A stretch of 64,000 nucleotides of DNA from Alphaproteobacteria bacterium (lineage in GTDB: Bacteria > Pseudomonadota > Alphaproteobacteria > DSM-16000 > Inquilinaceae), in contig JANQGH010000079.1 of NCBI GenBank assembly GCA_028277405.1, positions 53,352-117,351 of the forward strand, given 5' to 3'. The notes under the pieces are model-generated. The model made no database searches. It was not told the origin of the DNA and worked only from the letters and a program-made list of their open reading frames with translations. Each line of letters opens with the position of its first letter. Position 1 is the stretch's first letter. Both the position numbers and the translations under genes were made by a program. Of this stretch, positions 60,579 through 64,000 are shown in pieces.

Positions 60579-61508
60579 ATGAAACGAACCATCGTCGCCC
60601 TGGCGGCCGTGGCCTTCGCCACCCCGGCACTGGCCCAATACCCCGAGCAATCGATCGAGGTGCTCGTGCCCTTCAACGCCGGTTCCGGACCCGATGCCAG
60701 CTTTCGCATGCTGCAGCCGGAGTTGGAGGAGATCCTTGGCCAGCCCATGGTCGTCCGCAATGTCGGCGGTGCCGGCGGCACGGTGGGCGCGGCCCAATTC
60801 GCGGCGCAGGACGCCGATGGCTACTACCTGGCCTTCATGCCGGTAGGCACCACGACGACGCAGCCGCATCTGCGGGACGTCACCTACGACGACACCTCGT
60901 TCGAGCCGATTTGCATGACCATCCAGGACCCGATGGCGGTCAGTGTCTCGCCGGACAGCGGCATCAGCTCGATGGACGAACTGATCGCCCGCGCGGGCGA
61001 GGGTACGGTGACCTCGGGCGGCCCGCCGCCCGGCTCGCTGCCGCACATCGCACAGGCCGCCGTGGCCGCCGCCTACGATGTGGACTTCCGCTATGTGCCG
61101 CATGAGGGCGGCTCCGCGGCCGCGCGATCGATCCTCGGCGGCCAGGTCGACGTGCTGGTCGACCCGGTGGGCTCGATCATCAATTACGGCCTGCAGCCGC
61201 TTGCCGTGCTGAACGACAGCCGGCTGGACGCCGCGCCCGACCTGCCGACGATCGACGAGGCCGGCGGCCCGCCGCTGCGCTACTCAATCTGGTTCGGCCT
61301 GTTCGCGCCGGCGGGGACGCCGGAGGAGATCCTGACCGCCCTCGATGAGGCCTGCCAGGCGGGCACCGCGACCGAGCGCTATCAGGCCACGGTCGAAAAC
61401 TCCGGCCGCACGCCCCGCTTCATGGCGCGGGACGAGTTTTCGGACTTCTTCCGCCAGCAATATCAGGACAATGCGGAGCTGCTGTCCGCCGTGGGCCTGG
61501 CCCAGTGA
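60579..61508 (+). CDS. TctC/Bug-family binding protein, copy 2
   Basis: A 309-residue periplasmic protein with a signal peptide (to A-L-A-Q). It follows the copy at 53590 closely: 'YPEQSIEVLVPFNAGSGPD' and 'GAGGTVGAAQFA', and 'YVPHEGGSAAARSILGGQVDV'. Differences concentrate in the glycine-rich ligand loop (N-A-G-S-G-P-D versus A-A-G-G-G-T-D), so the two may bind different ligands. Confidence 0.92.
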   Translation: MKRTIVALAAVAFATPALAQYPEQSIEVLVPFNAGSGPDASFRMLQPELEEILGQPMVVRNVGGAGGTVGAAQFAAQDADGYYLAFMPVGTTTTQPHLRDVTYDDTSFEPICMTIQDPMAVSVSPDSGISSMDELIARAGEGTVTSGGPPPGSLPHIAQAAVAAAYDVDFRYVPHEGGSAAARSILGGQVDVLVDPVGSIINYGLQPLAVLNDSRLDAAPDLPTIDEAGGPPLRYSIWFGLFAPAGTPEEILTALDEACQAGTATERYQATVENSGRTPRFMARDEFSDFFRQQYQDNAELLSAVGLAQ

Positions 61509-61514
61509 TTTCGG

Positions 61515-61545
61515 GGCGGCGGTCGGCCTGTTGCTGACCGCCGCC
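61515..61545. terminator. Hairpin after TctC copy 2
   Basis: Ten-base stem GGCGGCGGTC/GACCGCCGCC with an 11-base loop, seven bases after the TctC stop. No T run follows. Same role as the hairpins after the other binding-protein genes. Confidence 0.6.
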
Positions 61546-61552
61546 ACCCTTC

Positions 61553-62509
61553 ATGTCGCAGATCTTCATCAACCCGCCGACGCTGGGGACCATTGCCGCT
61601 GAGTATCAGTCCCGCCTCGACCGTCTCGGCATGCCTTGCGAAATCAATATGAGCGGCAAGGTGGTCTCCGACGAGACCTTGGCCCGACAGGCTGAAACGG
61701 CGACCGCCCTTGTCGCGGGTCTGGAGCGTATCGACGCGACGTTCCTGGCACGATCGAAGTCGCTGAAACTGATCGCGAAGTATGGCGTCGGTTACGACAA
61801 TATCGACGTCGATGCAGCGCGGGCACGCGGCATCCGCATCACCCGCACCCTCGGCTCGAACTCCCAAGCGGTGGCCGATTGCGCGTTGTCCGCCATTCTT
61901 GCGCTCCTGCATCGCCTGCCCGAAAGGCACGCACGGACGCTTAACGGCGCATGGGATCGGCACTTTCATCCCGCGCTCGACGGCTTGACGATCGCGATCG
62001 TCGGATACGGGCGTATCGGGTCGCGCCTGGCGCGCCACGCCAAGCATTTCGGCTGGCGGGTTCTGGCCGTGGACCCTGCCAAGGCTTCCGTCGAAGAGCT
62101 GACCGACGCCGACGCGCTTCTGCCGCTCAAAGAAGCGCTGGCACGCGCTGACATCGTCTCGCTGCACTACCCCAGGCTCCACGACCGGGTTGACATCGGC
62201 GCGCGGGAAATCGCCCTCATGCGGCCGGGCGGCATCTTCGTCAACATGGCGCGTGGCGGGCTGGTGGACGAGAGCGCGCTGGCGGCGGCGCTTCGGTCGG
62301 GGCATTTAGGCGGCGTGGCGCTCGACGTCTTCGCCGAGGAGCCGTTCCGCGATTGCGATCCGTGGCGAGGGCTGTCAAACGCCATCCTGACGCCGCATAT
62401 CGCCGGCTCCAGCGAGGCGGCGCTCAGGACCGGGTTTGAGATGTGTCTCGAGGCGATTGAATTCGCCTTCGGCCTTCGGTCCGAAGAGCCCAGAGCATCC
62501 TTCCTTTAG
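61553..62509 (+). CDS. D-2-hydroxyacid dehydrogenase, second
   Basis: A 318-residue enzyme of the phosphoglycerate-dehydrogenase-like group. Rossmann motif 'AIVGYGRIGSRLARHA', catalytic Arg in 'NMARGG', Glu in 'FAEEPF' and His in 'TPHIAGSS'. It differs widely from the enzyme at 59601, so it is probably for another substrate or step. Its stop overlaps the RraA-like stop by four bases, convergent. Confidence 0.9.
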   Translation: MSQIFINPPTLGTIAAEYQSRLDRLGMPCEINMSGKVVSDETLARQAETATALVAGLERIDATFLARSKSLKLIAKYGVGYDNIDVDAARARGIRITRTLGSNSQAVADCALSAILALLHRLPERHARTLNGAWDRHFHPALDGLTIAIVGYGRIGSRLARHAKHFGWRVLAVDPAKASVEELTDADALLPLKEALARADIVSLHYPRLHDRVDIGAREIALMRPGGIFVNMARGGLVDESALAAALRSGHLGGVALDVFAEEPFRDCDPWRGLSNAILTPHIAGSSEAALRTGFEMCLEAIEFAFGLRSEEPRASFL

Positions 62510-63216
62510 GACTTGATCGCCGCCATTTCCTCCAGCTTTTGGGCGACGACATCGGCATTGAAGCCGGGCGCCTTCGCGGCCGAGATCATGACCGCCTCGC
62601 GCCGGGCGATGAGATCGACGGCGGCCGGCAACGCTGCGGCTGCATCCGGCGGGATCACGATGGCGCCGTGCTGGTCGGCGTGGATCAGGTCGCCCGACGC
62701 GACCTCCATGCCGTGAACCCGGACGTTGACGCCCCAATCATGGGCATGGACCCAGGCGTGCGACGGCAAGACCATGCCGGCCAGGATCTGAAACCCCTGG
62801 GCCGCGTCCGGCAGGTCCCGCACCGAGCCGTTGGTGATGGCGCCCAGCGCGCCGAGGCCCTTATGCACATTGGTGAAGACCTCGCCCCAAAAGCTGCCCT
62901 TGCCGGTAACCTCGTCCAGGTCCTGCGCCACGACGATCGACGGTTTCGGGCCGCCCGCGTCGATGTAACGGAAGTAATCGGCGACGCGCTTGCGGAACAC
63001 CGGCGGCTGGAACCCGTGCGGCACTTCGGAGCGGATGGCGACGGTGCGCGCATAGCCCACCATCGGCGGCAGGTCCGGGTGCAGGCAGAACAGCGGCCGC
63101 GTCGTATAGCCGAAGCCGCGCCGTTCGGGCGCGACGATCTCCATGGCATTGCAGATCGACGGCGTGTCGATTTCTCGAAGTTTTTCCAGCACGTCAGCGG
63201 AAATCTGTCCCGGCAT
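62506..63216 (-). CDS. RraA-family aldolase-like protein
   Basis: A 236-residue protein from ATG at 63216, with AGGAGGG before it. The RraA/HMG-aldolase fold signals are 'DTPSICNAMEI' at the start, 'GALGAITNGSVRDL' (the G-x-x-x-x-G-x-x-R-D site that binds pyruvate and metal) and 'DLIHADQHGAIVIPPDAA' with the metal Asp. Enzymes of this family split 4-hydroxy-2-keto acids to pyruvate, in keeping with a sugar-acid pathway. Divergent from the aldehyde dehydrogenase, with an operator motif between. Confidence 0.88.
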   Translation of the reverse strand: MPGQISADVLEKLREIDTPSICNAMEIVAPERRGFGYTTRPLFCLHPDLPPMVGYARTVAIRSEVPHGFQPPVFRKRVADYFRYIDAGGPKPSIVVAQDLDEVTGKGSFWGEVFTNVHKGLGALGAITNGSVRDLPDAAQGFQILAGMVLPSHAWVHAHDWGVNVRVHGMEVASGDLIHADQHGAIVIPPDAAAALPAAVDLIARREAVMISAAKAPGFNADVVAQKLEEMAAIKS

Positions 63217-63243
63217 CCATCCCTCCTGTGTTGTTGCGATTAT

Positions 63244-63253
63244 TGAGATATCA
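63244..63253. promoter_or_regulatory. GntR operator copy C (core)
   Basis: TGAGATATCA matches the core at 57577-57586 and nearly that at 53556-53565. It lies in the 99-base gap between the RraA-like and aldehyde dehydrogenase genes. A perfect ten-base palindrome GTCAATTGAC follows at 63262. Confidence 0.5.
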
Positions 63254-63315
63254 ACTTGTATGTCAATTGACCTTTGACTTACAATCGGCACCGTAAAACG
63301 CGACGGGGGACCGGG

Positions 63316-64000
63316 ATGGCATTGCGGTACGAGTTTGGGCCGCGTGATGGGCGGCGCTACGAGACGGTCAACCCGGCACGGCCCGCCGAGACGATCGGCC
63401 GTTACGGCGTGTCTGGCTCTGACGATCTCGGTCGCATGCTCGCGATTGCCGAAAAGGCACAGACCGAATGGGCGGCGACGCCTGGGCTTGAGCGTGGCCA
63501 GCGGCTGGACGCCTTCCTCGACAAGGTCGTCGCGCGCGTCGACGAGATCGCCGAGTCCGTCACGCTGGAACAGGGCAAGATCCTGGCCGAGGCGCGCTTG
63601 GAAACCCTGAAGGGCGCGGCGGAGGGGCGCTTCATGGTCGGCGAGGCGGCCCGCATGGGCGCGACGCCGACCGGCACCGGCCGCGCGGGTTTCACCAACC
63701 TGATCCTTCGCCGGCCACGGGGCATCATCTTCTGCATTTCGCCCTGGAACTTTCCGGCGATGACACCGCTGAGGAAGCTTTGCCCCGCCATCGCCTTAGG
63801 CAACGCGGTGATCATGAAGCCGTCCCAGTTCACGCCGGCGGCCTCATACCTGCTGGCCGAAATCGCGGCCGAGTTCTTTCCAGACGGCCTGTTTCAAATC
63901 GCCATGATCGGCGGTCAGGCGGCCAGCGAGGTGATTGGAAAGGCTCCGATTCACGGGGTCAGCTTCACCGGCTCCGTCGACACCGGCCGCCTTGTCTATG
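63316..64000 (+). CDS. NAD(P)-dependent aldehyde dehydrogenase (N-terminal part)
   Basis: The open frame runs off the right edge; 228 residues are visible from ATG at 63316. 'CISPWNFPAMTPLRKLCPAIALGNAVIMKPSQFTP' pattern (the P-W-N-F-P and K-P-S nucleotide region) and 'GVSFTGSVDTGR' are standard. The catalytic Glu and Cys lie beyond the window. Resembles succinate or 2-ketoglutarate semialdehyde dehydrogenases, a final step of non-phosphorylating sugar-acid breakdown. Confidence 0.92.
   Translation, partial: MALRYEFGPRDGRRYETVNPARPAETIGRYGVSGSDDLGRMLAIAEKAQTEWAATPGLERGQRLDAFLDKVVARVDEIAESVTLEQGKILAEARLETLKGAAEGRFMVGEAARMGATPTGTGRAGFTNLILRRPRGIIFCISPWNFPAMTPLRKLCPAIALGNAVIMKPSQFTPAASYLLAEIAAEFFPDGLFQIAMIGGQAASEVIGKAPIHGVSFTGSVDTGRLVY

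Noticed and set aside
63262..63271. GTCAATTGAC perfect palindrome as an independent operator
   Set aside because: Short palindromes of ten bases occur by chance; no second copy was found at related promoters.

Overview
This looks like a GC-rich chromosomal window from an alphaproteobacterium, probably a metabolically versatile heterotroph of the Rhodospirillales/Rhodobacterales/Rhizobiales type. The reasons are high GC throughout, many tightly overlapping catabolic operons, and a BioR-type biotin regulator with its TTATCTATAA box (known from alphaproteobacteria). There are also many solute-binding-protein transporters (two dipeptide-type ABC systems, one TRAP system, one tripartite tricarboxylate system) and five GntR regulators, most of them each beside its own gene cluster. 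I saw no rRNA, tRNA, CRISPR or intact insertion sequence.

Layout. 1-4608: end of an amino-acid-type catabolic cluster (FAD oxidoreductase C-terminus, polar amino acid ABC ATPase, phosphotriesterase-like hydrolase, GntR regulator, an M20 homologue whose catalytic Glu-Glu is Lys-Lys, DUF3830 protein). 5049-10818: an AT-rich orphan glycosyltransferase, a hypothetical, a two-gene glycosyltransferase operon and a small exported protein. 11577-15236: a small group (methyltransferase, alpha/beta hydrolase, DUF364 putative metal-chelating protein, ICMT-like membrane methyltransferase) with Fur-like palindromes at matching distances from two of its operons. 15339-23722: an eight-gene TRAP/acyl-CoA operon with a MarR regulator and a perfect inverted repeat in front of it. 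24025-33782: DUF454 protein, then a peptide/amide ABC operon (amidase, binding protein, two permeases, double ATPase, dipeptidase) divergent from a TetR regulator. 33904-45417: sugar or sialic-acid-like catabolism (two dehydrogenases, a propeller protein, a NanA-like aldolase, two GntR regulators) and a second complete ABC transporter. 45560-53310: BioR, BioY and DUF1284; an HTH-2TM protein; an attenuator-controlled Bcr/CflA-type efflux pump; a DmeR-like metal regulator with HupE-like membrane proteins; and an LpxO-like hydroxylase. 53590-64000: a sugar-acid cluster (two TTT binding proteins, TctB/TctA, lactonase, enolase-superfamily dehydratase, two hydroxyacid dehydrogenases, RraA-like aldolase, aldehyde dehydrogenase). 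A GntR regulator and an operator motif repeated at three promoters tie this cluster together.

The most unusual object is the ABC binding protein at 39820-41439. Its two halves are in swapped order relative to every ordinary family-5 solute-binding protein, including the normal one encoded at 29596-31134. The signal peptide is joined directly to what is normally the C-terminal half, and the normal N-terminal half follows it: a natural circular permutation, with all junctions in frame and a full transporter operon downstream. Second is a short leader peptide with a terminator/antiterminator pair in front of the efflux-pump gene at 48599.
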